This document shows, one piece after another, positions 41,661-51,565 of a DNA stretch of 64,000 nucleotides (its first letter is position 1; each line of letters begins with the position of its first letter). This DNA comes from Cohnella nanjingensis. Its GTDB lineage: Bacteria; Bacillota; Bacilli; Paenibacillales; Paenibacillaceae. The DNA lies in assembly GCF_014212125.1 (NCBI RefSeq), contig NZ_JACJVP010000030.1, positions 165,955 to 229,954 on the forward strand, written 5' to 3'. Both the position numbers and the translations under genes were made by a program. The notes beneath the pieces are model-generated. The model was not told the origin of the DNA. It saw only the letters and a program-made list of their open reading frames with translations, and did not search any database.

Positions 41661-41684
41661 AAAAAACCGCCGGTAACGGCGGTT
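41661..41684 (-). terminator. Terminator after ftsK
   Basis: AACCGCCG GTAA CGGCGGTT, a perfect stem; the minus strand continues TTTTTTC. Confidence 0.9.
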
Positions 41685-41735
41685 CAAGCGGTTCGGTTCA
41701 AGCGCTTCGGTTCATCTGCTCCCCCTCGGCGTCGA

Positions 41736-44432
41736 TCAGGAGGAGCGCTGTTGGTATTGCTCCAGCGTGACCAGCACCTCGCGCGGCTTGCTGCCTTCGT
41801 ACGGTCCGACGATGCTCCGGGCTTCCATCGAATCGATCAGCCGGGCCGCGCGCGTATAGCCGATGCGCATCCGCCGCTGCAGGAGCGACACGGACGCCTG
41901 CTTGGCCTCGAGCACGATGCCGACGGCTTGATCGAACAACTCGTCGAGCAGTTCCTCTGCGCCTTCTCCGTCGGACTCCTCCACTTCGGGCACGAGATCC
42001 TCATTGTACTCGGCGTCGCCTTGCCCGCTGGCATAGGCGACGACGGCTTCGACCTCATTGTCCGACAGGAACGCGCCCTGCACGCGGATCGGCTTGGAAG
42101 CGCCCATCGGGAGGAACAGCATATCCCCGCGGCCTAGCAGCTTCTCCGCGCCGACCATGTCGAGAATGGTGCGGGAGTCGACCTGCGACGACACGCCGAA
42201 GGCGATTCGGCTCGGAATGTTCGCCTTGATGACGCCGGTGATGACGTCGACGGACGGACGCTGCGTCGCGATGATCAAGTGGATGCCCGCCGCCCGCGCC
42301 ATCTGGGCGAGGCGGCAGATCGCATCCTCGACGTCGCCGGCCGCGACCATCATGAGGTCGGCGAGCTCGTCGACGATGACCACGATGTAGGGCAGCACGC
42401 CGTCCGGGTTGTCCCCGCTCAGCATGAGCGTATTGTAGCCTTCGATGTTGCGCGTGCCGGACTTGGAGAATTTCTCATAGCGCTTCTCCATCTCCACGAC
42501 GATCTTCTTCAGCGCGAGCGAGGCGCGCCGCGGATCGGTGACGACCGGCGCCAGCAGATGCGGAATGCCGTTGTACACGTTCAGCTCGACCATCTTCGGG
42601 TCGATCATGAGGAACTTGACTTCATCCGGCTTCGCCTTGTAGAGCAGGCTCGTGATGATGCCGTTGATGCAGACCGACTTGCCCGACCCCGTCGCGCCTG
42701 CGACGAGCATATGCGGCATCCGCGCCAGGTTGCCGACGATCGGCTGGCCGGAAATATCCCGCCCGAACGCGATCGTCAGCTTGCTCGGCGCCTCCTGGAA
42801 CGTCGTCGTCTCCAGCACCTCGCGCAGCGTGACGACGCTGACCTCCGCGTTCGGCACTTCGATGCCGATCGCGGACTTGCCCGGGATCGGGGCCTCCATC
42901 CGAATGTCCTTCGCCGCCAGCGCAAGCGCGATGTCGTCGGTCAGGCTGACGATGCGGCTCACCTTCACGCCGACGTCCGGCTGCAGCTCGTAACGCGTAA
43001 CCGCCGGTCCCCGCGCGACGTCCAGCACCTTCGCCCGGACGCCGAAGCTCTCGAGGGTCGCCTCCAGCTTGCGGGCGACCTCGCGTCCGTCCGCGCCGGA
43101 ACCGCCTTTGCCCGCGCCCTGCGGCTTGCCGAGCAGATTGAGCGACGGCATCTTGTAGACGCGCCGCGGCTTATGTACGACGTGCGGCGCGGATGGCGCC
43201 GCTCCCGATCCTGCAGCCGATGCCTCGGGCGCGGCGGCCTCGGACCCGTCAGCTTCGCCTTCCTCGGCGAACAGCTTCTGCTGAACGAGCTGATCGTCGT
43301 CCGGCATGGCGAAGGATGCGAGCGTAGGATGCATGCGATCTTTCGCTTCCGCGTCGGATGCGTCGTCCGGCTCCCACGGCGTCTCCGCGGCGAACGAGGA
43401 CACGGACGCCTCGAAGTCGTGGAAGCGCGGGCCATCGTCCTCCGGCTCGGGAGGCGTAAACCCGACGAGCGCCGGCTCCTCCTCGGCCGCTTTGGCGATC
43501 GACGCGGCGGCGGCCTTCTCCGTCCGCGAGGCCGGCTTCCCGTTCCGGGTTCCGATATGGACGGCCGGACCGCCGGACGAATAGAGTATCGGCTCGTCCT
43601 CTTCCTCCTGCTCGGGGTACGGCTGCTGCCCTTCCGGCTTGCCGTGGAACAGTTGGAAGAAGTACGGCTTGCGCCGCGACTCGGCCTGCGCGGGACGTTC
43701 GTCCTGCGGGTCGTCGTCCGGGATCGCCGCCATCGCCGCGACGGGCACGGCCTTCTTCGCTCCGCGCACGGGTACCGCCTTCGCGGCAACGAGCTTGCGG
43801 CCGTTCGAGAGGCGGTTGAAGATGAGCGGCGCGACGCGTCGGACGAACGTCCGCACGCTGCGCAGCATATCCACGTAAGAGCGGTTCGTGACGAGCATCA
43901 GGGCGATGACGAATTCGATCAGCAGCACGAACTTCGCGCCGTAGTAGCCGAACAGCCAGAAGAAGACCGAATACTGCAGCGCGCCCAGCAGCCCGCCTCC
44001 GATATCCTTCTCCCAGACGCGGACGTCCGGCTCGATCGGTCCCTGCCATAGCTGCTCGTACAACTGGTGGGTCGTCTGGCGGAAAATCTCCGAAGGGCCG
44101 AGCGCCCCCACCGGGTCGAGTCTCGCGTCGATGAAGGTCATCGCGCTGAGCAAGGTCATCCCGCAGCAGATCAGCACGAAGCCGCTCCGGCGGCTCGTCC
44201 ACCCGCGCGGCCAAGCGCGCCGGATCATGACGTGAAGGCCGAGCCAGATGCCGGCGATCGGCAGCAGGAAATAAAACTTGCCGAGCGTATATCCGAACAG
44301 TTTAGAGAGCGAACGGCCGCCCGCAGCTTCTCCATACATCGCGATGACGGAGAGGGTGATAAGCAGGATGCCGTAGATTTCGTATTTGAGGCTTGCTCCA
44401 AGCGAGGCCTTGCGGCGCTTGCGTTTGGCCAA
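41736..44432 (-). CDS. ftsK: FtsK/SpoIIIE DNA translocase, 898 aa
   Basis: Four N-terminal membrane helices (to about residue 170), a long acidic linker (about 200-430), an alpha/beta motor with Walker A GATGSGKSV and Walker B VIVDELADLM, and a C-terminal gamma winged-helix domain (RRMRIGYTRAARLIDSMEAR) that reads orientation signals. It pumps DNA at the division or spore septum. The start is taken at TTG 44432 behind GGGAGGTGG; the frame extends eight codons further without a site. Confidence 0.95.
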   Translation of the reverse strand: MAKRKRRKASLGASLKYEIYGILLITLSVIAMYGEAAGGRSLSKLFGYTLGKFYFLLPIAGIWLGLHVMIRRAWPRGWTSRRSGFVLICCGMTLLSAMTFIDARLDPVGALGPSEIFRQTTHQLYEQLWQGPIEPDVRVWEKDIGGGLLGALQYSVFFWLFGYYGAKFVLLIEFVIALMLVTNRSYVDMLRSVRTFVRRVAPLIFNRLSNGRKLVAAKAVPVRGAKKAVPVAAMAAIPDDDPQDERPAQAESRRKPYFFQLFHGKPEGQQPYPEQEEEDEPILYSSGGPAVHIGTRNGKPASRTEKAAAASIAKAAEEEPALVGFTPPEPEDDGPRFHDFEASVSSFAAETPWEPDDASDAEAKDRMHPTLASFAMPDDDQLVQQKLFAEEGEADGSEAAAPEASAAGSGAAPSAPHVVHKPRRVYKMPSLNLLGKPQGAGKGGSGADGREVARKLEATLESFGVRAKVLDVARGPAVTRYELQPDVGVKVSRIVSLTDDIALALAAKDIRMEAPIPGKSAIGIEVPNAEVSVVTLREVLETTTFQEAPSKLTIAFGRDISGQPIVGNLARMPHMLVAGATGSGKSVCINGIITSLLYKAKPDEVKFLMIDPKMVELNVYNGIPHLLAPVVTDPRRASLALKKIVVEMEKRYEKFSKSGTRNIEGYNTLMLSGDNPDGVLPYIVVIVDELADLMMVAAGDVEDAICRLAQMARAAGIHLIIATQRPSVDVITGVIKANIPSRIAFGVSSQVDSRTILDMVGAEKLLGRGDMLFLPMGASKPIRVQGAFLSDNEVEAVVAYASGQGDAEYNEDLVPEVEESDGEGAEELLDELFDQAVGIVLEAKQASVSLLQRRMRIGYTRAARLIDSMEARSIVGPYEGSKPREVLVTLEQYQQRSS

Positions 44433-44499
44433 TTTTGCCACCTCCCGGATCAACATTATACCATAGTTGTCCCGGGTTTACATGAGCGCCGCGTAGGCA

Positions 44500-44775
44500 T
44501 TACCAGTCCGAGATGCCGATCCCCGGCTGCGTATCGAACGACATCTGTCGAACGCTGCCGCCGTCGCCGAAGCAGATCAATTGCCCTGGCGCGTATTCCG
44601 GGCGCAGATAGTGATCCAGCGGCGCGGCGACGAGCCGGACGATGCGTCCCACCCCCGGCGCGACCGGCGCCAGCAAGAGACGCGTCTCGCCGAAGGTCAG
44701 CTCCAGCATCGGCGGCGGATCCTCGCTCCAGCCTTCCATCACAATCTCCAATGGCATCGTCGTATAGAGGGTCAT
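44500..44775 (-). CDS. YlzJ-like protein, 91 aa
   Basis: A small protein in the position of B. subtilis ylzJ, between tepA and spoIIIE. It is about 20 residues longer than that protein. LYTTMPLEIVMEGWSEDPPP is the usual opening. The ATG overlaps the tepA stop by 4 bp, so translation is coupled. Role unknown. Confidence 0.8.
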   Translation of the reverse strand: MTLYTTMPLEIVMEGWSEDPPPMLELTFGETRLLLAPVAPGVGRIVRLVAAPLDHYLRPEYAPGQLICFGDGGSVRQMSFDTQPGIGISDW

Positions 44776-45518
44776 TGTACCGCCGCTCCTTCCCCGGCGT
44801 TCGCAACCTTGCGCTCCGAGATGCGGCGATTCAACTCGCGCAGCGCTTCGCCGATGCCGCCGATCGCGTCGATCAACCCATAGCGCACGGCGTCCTGACC
44901 GATGACGGTCGTGCCGATATCCCGCGTCAGCTCGCCGGTCTTGAACATGAGATCTTTGAACGTCTGATCCTGGACCTTCGAGTGCCGGGTGACGAAGCGG
45001 ACGACGCGTTCCTGCATTTTCTCCAAATATTCGAACGTCTGCGGCACGCCGATCACGAGCCCGTTCATCCGGATCGGGTGGATCGTCATCGTCGCGGTCT
45101 CCGCGATAAACGTATAGTCGGCCGATACGGCGATCGGCACGCCGATCGAATGGCCGCCGCCGAGCACGACCGTCACCTTCGGCTTGGACAGCGAGGAGAT
45201 CATCTCCGCGATCGCGAGACCCGCCTCGACATCGCCTCCGACCGTGTTCAAGACGATGAGGAGACCTTCGATCTTCGGATTCTGCTCCGCTGCGACGAGC
45301 TGCGGAATAACGTGCTCGTACTTCGTGGTCTTGTTCTGAGGGGGCAGCATAATGTGGCCTTCGACTTGGCCGATGATGGTCATGCAGAAAATATTCGATT
45401 CGGCCGGGGGAATGGTGATCTGCCCGAGCTGTACCAGATTCTCGGCTGGAGACTGCTTGCGCGCCTCCTCGGACGGGGCCGGCTGCTCCGCCGTGGCGGG
45501 ATAGTCCTTGTCGTTCAT
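44772..45518 (-). CDS. tepA: TepA, ClpP-like serine protease, 248 aa
   Basis: ClpP/crotonase fold. The active-site Ser lies in GGHSIGVP and the His in MTIHPIRM; an Asp follows the helix. TepA (translocation-enhancing protein) is a cytosolic ClpP relative in Bacillus thought to degrade signal peptides or small acid-soluble spore proteins. ATG at 45518 behind GGAGGAACCCCC; the frame runs upstream to 45632 with no site. Confidence 0.9.
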   Translation of the reverse strand: MNDKDYPATAEQPAPSEEARKQSPAENLVQLGQITIPPAESNIFCMTIIGQVEGHIMLPPQNKTTKYEHVIPQLVAAEQNPKIEGLLIVLNTVGGDVEAGLAIAEMISSLSKPKVTVVLGGGHSIGVPIAVSADYTFIAETATMTIHPIRMNGLVIGVPQTFEYLEKMQERVVRFVTRHSKVQDQTFKDLMFKTGELTRDIGTTVIGQDAVRYGLIDAIGGIGEALRELNRRISERKVANAGEGAAVQ

Positions 45519-45635
45519 GGGGGTTCCTCCTCCGCTTCGATCGTCGATCGCTTGACATAGTATGGGCCCCCTCCCGGCAAATATGCGGTTCGGCCACAGG
45601 TCGCCAACCTTCGTCCTGCCTTTCGCCTGCATGCC

Positions 45636-45678
45636 GAAGACCGCCCTGACCTCGCTGGGGGCGAGGCGGGCGGTCTTC
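45636..45678. repeat. Inverted repeat downstream of the RNase J gene
   Basis: GAAGACCGCCC and GGGCGGTCTTC are perfect 11-base arms with an inner CTCG/CGAG pair; there is no T run. Probably a transcript-end or processing hairpin. Confidence 0.55.
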
Positions 45679-45716
45679 GATTGAGTGTGTGGTGTGGGAT
45701 ATTGCCGGCAGTGCCG

Positions 45717-47396
45717 TTATACTTCCATGATGATCGGCAGGATCATCGGTCTTCTTCTCGTTTGTTCGTACAGGAAACGGCCGAGCGCGTCCTTCACGTT
45801 CGTCTTCAGCGAAGCCCACTCGTTCACGTTCTCGTTCATGAGCTTCTGCAGCGTGCCGGTTACGATCCGGTTCGCTTCTTCGAGCAGCCCCTCCGATTCG
45901 CGAACGTAGACGAAGCCGCGGGAGATGATGTCCGGTCCGGACAGAATCGTCCCGTCCTGCTTCGACAGCGTGACGACGACGACCAGGATGCCGTCTTGGG
46001 ATAGGAGCTTGCGGTCGCGAAGCACGATGTTGCCGACGTCGCCGACCCCCAGTCCGTCGATCAGCACGTTGCCGGACGGAATCTTGCCGGACTTGCGCGC
46101 CGTGCCGTTCTGGAATTCCACGACATCGCCAATGTCGCAGAGGAAAATGTTCTCCTTGTCGATCCCGACCGACTCGGCGAGCAGCGCGTGGTGACGCAGC
46201 ATCCGATATTCGCCGTGAATCGGGATGAAGTACTGCGGGCGGATCAGGTTCAGCATGAGCTTCAGCTCTTCCTGGCTGCCGTGGCCGGAGACGTGAACGC
46301 CGGAGACGGAGCCCGGACCGTAGATGACGTGCGCGCCGAGGCGCATCAATTCGTCAACCGTACGGCCGACATACTTCTCGTTGCCCGGAATCGGCGTCGC
46401 GGAGATGACGACCGTATCGCCCGGCAGGATATCGACTTTGCGGTGCGTAGAACGCGCCATGCGGGTCAACGCCGACATCGGCTCGCCTTGGCTGCCCGTG
46501 GACAGGATGACGACGCGATCCGCCGGCAGCTTGTTCACTTCCTCCGGTTCGATGAGCATGCCTTCCGGAATGTTCAAGTAACCGAGCTCGGACGCGATGG
46601 TGACGATGTTCACCATGCTCCGGCCGATGACCGTCATCTTGCGGCGCGTCTCGACGGCCGCGTTGATCACCTGTTGAATCCGGTGCACGTTCGAAGCGAA
46701 CGTCGCCACGACGACGCGCTGCTTCGCGCGGCGGAAGATCTCCTCGAACTCGCGGCCGATATTGCTCTCCGACGGCGTGAAGCCCGGGCGTTCCGCATTC
46801 GTGCTATCCGACAGCAGAGCCAGCACGCCGCGGCTGCCGATCTCGGCCATCCGCTGCAGGTCCGCGTATTGGTCGTTCACAGGGGTATGATCGAACTTGA
46901 AGTCGCCCGTATGGACGACTACGCCTTCCGGCGTCTCCAGGCAAACCCCGACCGAATCGGGAATGCTGTGGTTCGTGCGGAAGAAGCTTGCTTTGATCGC
47001 GCCCATCTGAACTTCCGAATCCGCGTTGATCAGAATACGTTTCGTATCGCCGAGCAATCCCGCTTCCTTGAGCTTGTTCTCGATCAGGCCGAGCGTCAGC
47101 TTCGTTCCGTAGATCGGGACGTTCAGCTGCTTCAGCACGTACGGCAAGCCGCCGATGTGGTCTTCGTGACCGTGCGTCACGAGAATGCCGCGGACTTTTT
47201 CACGATTCTCCGTCAAATACGTGACGTCCGGGATGACCACGTCGATGCCGAGCATTTCTTCTTCCGGGAACTTCAGACCGGCGTCCACGACGACGATGTC
47301 GTTCCCGTATTGGATGACGTACATATTTTTGCCGATCTCTCCGACGCCACCCAGCGCATAAATGAGTAATTTGTCTTGGTTGTTCTTCTTAGACAA
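45717..47396 (-). CDS. rnj: Ribonuclease J, 559 aa
   Basis: Metallo-beta-lactamase with beta-CASP domain. Zinc motif HGHEDHIGG is fully intact, and the C-terminal part is as in RNase J (DGLGVGDVGNIVLRDRKLL). It is a 5'-3' exonuclease and endonuclease in mRNA decay and rRNA maturation. Its place after dapA is that of rnjB in B. subtilis, but here the active site is complete. TTG start behind AGGAGGTACTAGAC; promoter at 47486-47515. Confidence 0.95.
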   Translation of the reverse strand: MSKKNNQDKLLIYALGGVGEIGKNMYVIQYGNDIVVVDAGLKFPEEEMLGIDVVIPDVTYLTENREKVRGILVTHGHEDHIGGLPYVLKQLNVPIYGTKLTLGLIENKLKEAGLLGDTKRILINADSEVQMGAIKASFFRTNHSIPDSVGVCLETPEGVVVHTGDFKFDHTPVNDQYADLQRMAEIGSRGVLALLSDSTNAERPGFTPSESNIGREFEEIFRRAKQRVVVATFASNVHRIQQVINAAVETRRKMTVIGRSMVNIVTIASELGYLNIPEGMLIEPEEVNKLPADRVVILSTGSQGEPMSALTRMARSTHRKVDILPGDTVVISATPIPGNEKYVGRTVDELMRLGAHVIYGPGSVSGVHVSGHGSQEELKLMLNLIRPQYFIPIHGEYRMLRHHALLAESVGIDKENIFLCDIGDVVEFQNGTARKSGKIPSGNVLIDGLGVGDVGNIVLRDRKLLSQDGILVVVVTLSKQDGTILSGPDIISRGFVYVRESEGLLEEANRIVTGTLQKLMNENVNEWASLKTNVKDALGRFLYEQTRRRPMILPIIMEV

Positions 47397-47485
47397 GTCT
47401 AGTACCTCCTACAATGGTTCGACGATCCCTTACCATATGGAATTGTCAAGTTGCAAATTTTGGCCGCACCCAATCACTCTTCCTC

Positions 47486-47515
47486 ATTATACATGATGCC
47501 AATCCATCCATACAA
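47486..47515 (-). promoter_or_regulatory. Promoter for the RNase J gene
   Basis: TTGTAT, 18-bp spacer, TATAAT; about 90 bases upstream of the start codon. Confidence 0.65.
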
Positions 47516-47563
47516 GTCGGTCGGATTGCGACATTCTGTTACGTATATTCTCTCCAGAAACGA

Positions 47564-47590
47564 CAAAACCGATGCCCGCGGGCATCGGTT
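47564..47590 (-). terminator. Terminator after dapA
   Basis: AACCGATGCCCG CGGGCATCGGTT, perfect palindrome, then TTTTGTCG on the minus strand. Confidence 0.8.
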
Positions 47591-47627
47591 GGAAGGCGCT
47601 TGAGGCGCCCGGTTCGCCAAAAAAGGA

Positions 47628-48503
47628 TCAGCCGAGCAGTTGCCGGACGAAAGCGGATTCCGCCTCGGTCGCTTCGACCAAAGGCAGCCGCACGCCGCCG
47701 ACGGGGAAATCCCGATGGGCGAGCGCGACCTTCACGGCGACCGGATTCGGCACCGGATGCGGACAATGGAACAGCCCTTTGAACACGGGATACAGCTTGG
47801 CGTTCAAGCGGGCGGCTTCGGCCACCCGGCCGTCCAGATACGCTTCGATCATCGCCTTCATCTCCGCGCCGACGACGTGGCTCGCCACGCTGACGATGCC
47901 GTAACCGCCGACCGCCAAGGCGGGCAGCGTCACGCCGTCCTCGCCGCTGTAGACCAGGAAGCCTTCCGGCGCGCTGCCGACGAGCTCGGTCATCTGCTCC
48001 ACGGAGGCGCATTCCTTCGTCGCGAAGACGTTCGGCAGCTGCGCCAGGCGCAAGGTCGTCTCTACCGACAGGCTAACGCCTGTCCGACCCGGGACGTTGT
48101 ACAGCATGACCGGCAGCGACGTCGATTCGGCGATCGCTTTGAAGTGGCGGTACAGACCCTCTTGGTTCGGCTTGTTGTAGTACGGCGCGACGAGCAGCAC
48201 GGCATCGACGCCGGCCCGCTCCGCGATCGCGGTCAAGTGAATCGAATGGTTCGTGTCGTTGCTGCCCGTGCCCGCGATGATCTTGCACCGTCCGGAGGCC
48301 CGTTCGACGGCGAAGCGGAAGAGCGCTTCCTTCTCCGATTCGGACAGCGTCGGCGATTCGCCCGTCGTACCGCAGATCACCAAGCTGTCCGATTTCTGCT
48401 CCTCAATCAATCTGTCGATGAGTCGTCCCGTCACGTCCCAGTCAATCTGCAGTTCCTCGTTGAACGGGGTTACCATGGCCGTAATCAACCGTCCGAAGCT
48501 CAT
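47628..48503 (-). CDS. dapA: DapA, 4-hydroxy-tetrahydrodipicolinate synthase, 291 aa
   Basis: TIM-barrel aldolase that joins pyruvate and aspartate semialdehyde. VICGTTGESPTLS binds pyruvate, MLYNVPGRTGVSL holds the Tyr relay and NVFATKECA the Schiff-base Lys. First step of the lysine and dipicolinate branch. Standard length. It is the last gene of the spoVF-asd-dapG-dapA cluster. ATG behind GGAGGAAGGACT. Confidence 0.96.
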   Translation of the reverse strand: MSFGRLITAMVTPFNEELQIDWDVTGRLIDRLIEEQKSDSLVICGTTGESPTLSESEKEALFRFAVERASGRCKIIAGTGSNDTNHSIHLTAIAERAGVDAVLLVAPYYNKPNQEGLYRHFKAIAESTSLPVMLYNVPGRTGVSLSVETTLRLAQLPNVFATKECASVEQMTELVGSAPEGFLVYSGEDGVTLPALAVGGYGIVSVASHVVGAEMKAMIEAYLDGRVAEAARLNAKLYPVFKGLFHCPHPVPNPVAVKVALAHRDFPVGGVRLPLVEATEAESAFVRQLLG

Positions 48504-48586
48504 AGTCCTTCCTCCTCTAATATGCGAATGCGAATGGCAAGTCGAACGCGATTCGCTCTGCGGGGTGCCCTGCCGGTCCGTGCCGG

Positions 48587-49804
48587 TCAGGGGATGAGAT
48601 GCAGCCCGAAGGCCGCGTGCAGCGCCGTCAAAGCCGGCGCCATATCTTGCTCGGAGACCAGCACCCAGATGGTGGTGTTCGAATCCGCGGATTGCAGAAT
48701 CGGGATGTTGCAGCCCGTGAGCGCCTCGACGATGCGGGCCATGACGCCGGGTTCGCCGTTCATGCCGCCGCCGATGACCGATACCTTCGCGCAGCCGCCG
48801 TTCACGCGCGGGGCGAAGCCCATCTCGCGGAGCAAATGAATCGCGAGCGGCGCGTCGGCGTCCGTCACCGTGTACAGTACGCCGGCGGGCATCACGTTGA
48901 TGAAGTCGACGCTGATCCCGTTCGACGCCATCGCCCGGAAGACGCGAAGCTGCAGATCGGACGGGCCGTCCTGCGTCTGGACCGAGATCTGCGTCACGCC
49001 GCGGACGTGCGCCAGGCCGGTCACGGTCCGGTCGGTCCAGCCGATCTCTCCGCGCGCGATGTTGGCATGCGTCACGAGGGTGCCTTCGCCGTCGGAGAAC
49101 GTCGAGCGCACCCGTACTGGGACGCCGGCCTTCATCGCGACTTCGACCGCACGGGGATGGATAACCTTGGCGCCGTTGTGCGCCATATTGCAGATCTCCT
49201 CGTAGCTCACGACCGCGAGCTGGCGCGCTTCGCGGACCAGCCGGGGGTCGGCGGTGAGGATGCCGTCCACGTCGGTATAAATATCCACCACGGAGGCGTT
49301 CAGCGCGGCGCCCAGCGCCGTGGCGGAGGTGTCGCTGCCGCCTCGGCCGAGCGTCGTGATCTCCCCCGTCTCCGTGATGCCTTGAAAGCCCGCGACCACG
49401 ACGATGCGGCCTTCCTGCAGATGGCCGGAGACGCGCTCGGGGTCGACGCGGACGATCCGGGCTGCGCCGTACTTGCCGTCCGTCAGGATCCCGGCTTGCC
49501 CGCCGGTCAAAGCGACGCTCGGCATGCCGGATTCATTCAACAAACTGCACAAAGTGGCCGCGGAGATTAACTCCCCGCAGCTGAGCAGCAGATCCTTCTC
49601 TCTGGGCGGCAGCGCGTTGCCGTTGCCTACGATCCATTCGAGCAGCGTATCGGTCGCGTACGCTTCGCCGCGTCTGCCCATGGCGGAGACGACGACGACA
49701 AGCTACCGGCCGGCATCGCGCTCCCGCCGAATATGACGGAGGACGTGGTGCCGACCGCTCGCGTCCGACAACGACGTCCCTCCGAATTTTTGCACCGTGA
49801 TCAT
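48587..49804 (-). pseudogene. dapG: DapG, aspartate kinase I, interrupted by an in-frame TAG
   Basis: From the ATG at 49804 (behind GGAAGGAAC) the frame reads MITVQKFGGTSLSDASGRHH and then, at codon 34 (49703-49705), TAG in place of a sense codon. It continues in the same frame as LVVVVSAMGRRGE and runs complete to 48587 with the kinase core and two ACT domains. The stop lies between the KFGGTS substrate motif and the rest of the kinase. A restart at ATG 49681 would give 364 aa without that motif. No frameshift is seen. Either a nonsense mutation or a sequence error. Confidence 0.85.
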
Positions 49805-49894
49805 CGCTTGTTCCTTCCCCCGTCGCTAGTGATTGGCACTGTTGTCCGTTAGGAACGAAAGGAGTGCGTCCGCAGGTGCGAATAACGTTGGATG

Positions 49895-50935
49895 TTAGGG
49901 TTGGCGCTGGGCAATGTGCTCAGCGATCTGAACGGCATTCCAGGCGGCGCCCTTCAGCAGGTTATCCGATACGATCCACAGGTTCAAAGCGCGCGGGTTC
50001 GAGAGGTCCCGTCTCACGCGTCCGACGAACACTTCGTTCTTGCCGGCCGCTTCGGTCGCCAGCGGATAGCGCTGGTTCTCCGGATCGTCCACCAGGACGA
50101 GGCCCGGCGAATCGCTCAGCAGCGACTTGATCTCCGCGACGTCGAAGTCCTGCTTCAATTCGACGTATACCGACTCCGAATGGCCGTATACGACGGGAAT
50201 CCGCACGCAAGTCGCCGTCACTTCGAGCGACTCGTCGTTCATGATTTTCTTCGTCTCGCGGATCATCTTCATCTCTTCGAGCGTGAAGCCGTTGTCCTGG
50301 AACTTGTCGATCTGCGGGATCGCGTTGAACGCGATCTGGTGCTTCACCGGCAGCGAGCCGACCGGCAGAATGTCCGGCTTCGGATCGTTGCCCGCGAGCA
50401 CTTCGCCGGATTGGCGCAGCATCTCGTCGATCGCGCGCGCCCCCGCGCCGGATACGGCCTGGTAGGTCGAGACGATGATGCGGGAGATGCCGTAGCGGTC
50501 GTACAGCGGCTTCAGCGCCGCGACCATCTGGATGGTCGAGCAGTTCGGGTTCGCGATGATGCCCTTGTGCTCGCTCACCATGTCGATGTTCACTTCCGGG
50601 ACGACGAGCGGGGTCTCCGGGTCCATCCGGTAGGCGTTCGTATTGTCGATGCAGACGGCGCCGTGCCGTACCGCATGCGGGATCAAGGCTTTGCTGACGT
50701 CGCCGCCGGCGCTGAACAGCGCGATCTGGACGCCTTCGAAGCTCTCCGGCTTCGCTTCTTCTACGGTATAGGACTCGCCTCTGAACGCAATCTTCGTCCC
50801 TGCGGAACGCGCCGAGGACAGAAGCTTCAACTTCGCGATCGGGAAGTTTCGTTCTGCGAGTTGTTTTAGAATCTGTTCCCCAACGGCGCCTGTTGCTCCC
50901 ACAACGGCGACGTTAAACAACGGTTGAGTCGACAT
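49895..50935 (-). CDS. asd: Asd, aspartate-semialdehyde dehydrogenase, 346 aa
   Basis: NADP-binding motif VVGATGAVGEQ at the start; catalytic Cys in IANPNCSTIQM; the substrate-binding HQIAFNAIPQID follows. It makes aspartate semialdehyde for lysine, threonine, methionine and dipicolinate. ATG at 50935 behind GAGGGGAGAAACC. Between spoVFB and dapG, as in Bacillus. Confidence 0.96.
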   Translation of the reverse strand: MSTQPLFNVAVVGATGAVGEQILKQLAERNFPIAKLKLLSSARSAGTKIAFRGESYTVEEAKPESFEGVQIALFSAGGDVSKALIPHAVRHGAVCIDNTNAYRMDPETPLVVPEVNIDMVSEHKGIIANPNCSTIQMVAALKPLYDRYGISRIIVSTYQAVSGAGARAIDEMLRQSGEVLAGNDPKPDILPVGSLPVKHQIAFNAIPQIDKFQDNGFTLEEMKMIRETKKIMNDESLEVTATCVRIPVVYGHSESVYVELKQDFDVAEIKSLLSDSPGLVLVDDPENQRYPLATEAAGKNEVFVGRVRRDLSNPRALNLWIVSDNLLKGAAWNAVQIAEHIAQRQP

Positions 50936-50968
50936 GTTGGTTTCTCCCCTCATAGCGGCAAAAATATC

Positions 50969-51565
50969 TCAAGCGTATTGGAAACGCTCAATGAGCATCG
51001 GTTGCAGTTGAGCGCCCTGCAGCGCAGCCTCGCAAGCTTCCAGGGCCAAATCCATGCGCGCGACCAGCGAATTCGGCTTGCCCTGCGGATTGTCCTGGCC
51101 GAACGGCACGAAGTAGATGTTCTTCGCGACGAGCAGCTTGGCGATGTTGGCCGCGTTCAGGCCGAGACCGTCGTTCGTCGAGATCGCGAGAACGAGCGGA
51201 CGCCCGTTGCGCATCTGCGCCTTGGCGGCCATCAGCACCGGTCCGTCGGTCATCGCGTTCGCCAGCTTGCTGGTCGTGTTGCCCGTGCAGGGCGCGATGA
51301 TCATCACGTCGAACTTCTTCGACGGGCCCAGCGGCTCCGCATCGACGATCGTGCTGATGATCTCGTTGCCCGTCAGCTCCCGCAACTGGGATTGCCAGTG
51401 CGCGGACGCCCCGAAACGGGTATCCGTCGTCATGATCGACTGACTGGCGACCGGGACGACATTCGCGCCGGCTTCGACGAAGCGCTTGATCTGCGGCATG
51501 ACTTCCGGCAGCGTACAATGCGAGCCGGATAGCGCGTAGCCGACCGTGATTCCCTGCCAATTCAT
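50969..51565 (-). CDS. spoVFB: SpoVFB (DpaB), dipicolinate synthase subunit B, 198 aa
   Basis: Flavoprotein-like subunit (Pfam flavoprotein): ITVGYALSGSHCTLPEV, IIAPCTGNTTSKLANAMTDG and FVPFGQDNPQGKP match DpaB. With DpaA it makes dipicolinic acid for the spore core in the mother cell. Its ATG overlaps the spoVFA stop by 4 bp. Confidence 0.95.
   Translation of the reverse strand: MNWQGITVGYALSGSHCTLPEVMPQIKRFVEAGANVVPVASQSIMTTDTRFGASAHWQSQLRELTGNEIISTIVDAEPLGPSKKFDVMIIAPCTGNTTSKLANAMTDGPVLMAAKAQMRNGRPLVLAISTNDGLGLNAANIAKLLVAKNIYFVPFGQDNPQGKPNSLVARMDLALEACEAALQGAQLQPMLIERFQYA

Noticed and set aside
44776..45819. Long in-frame N-terminal extension of the YlzJ-like ORF
   Set aside because: It runs antisense-frame through tepA on the same strand; the ATG at 44775 overlapping the tepA stop is the right start.
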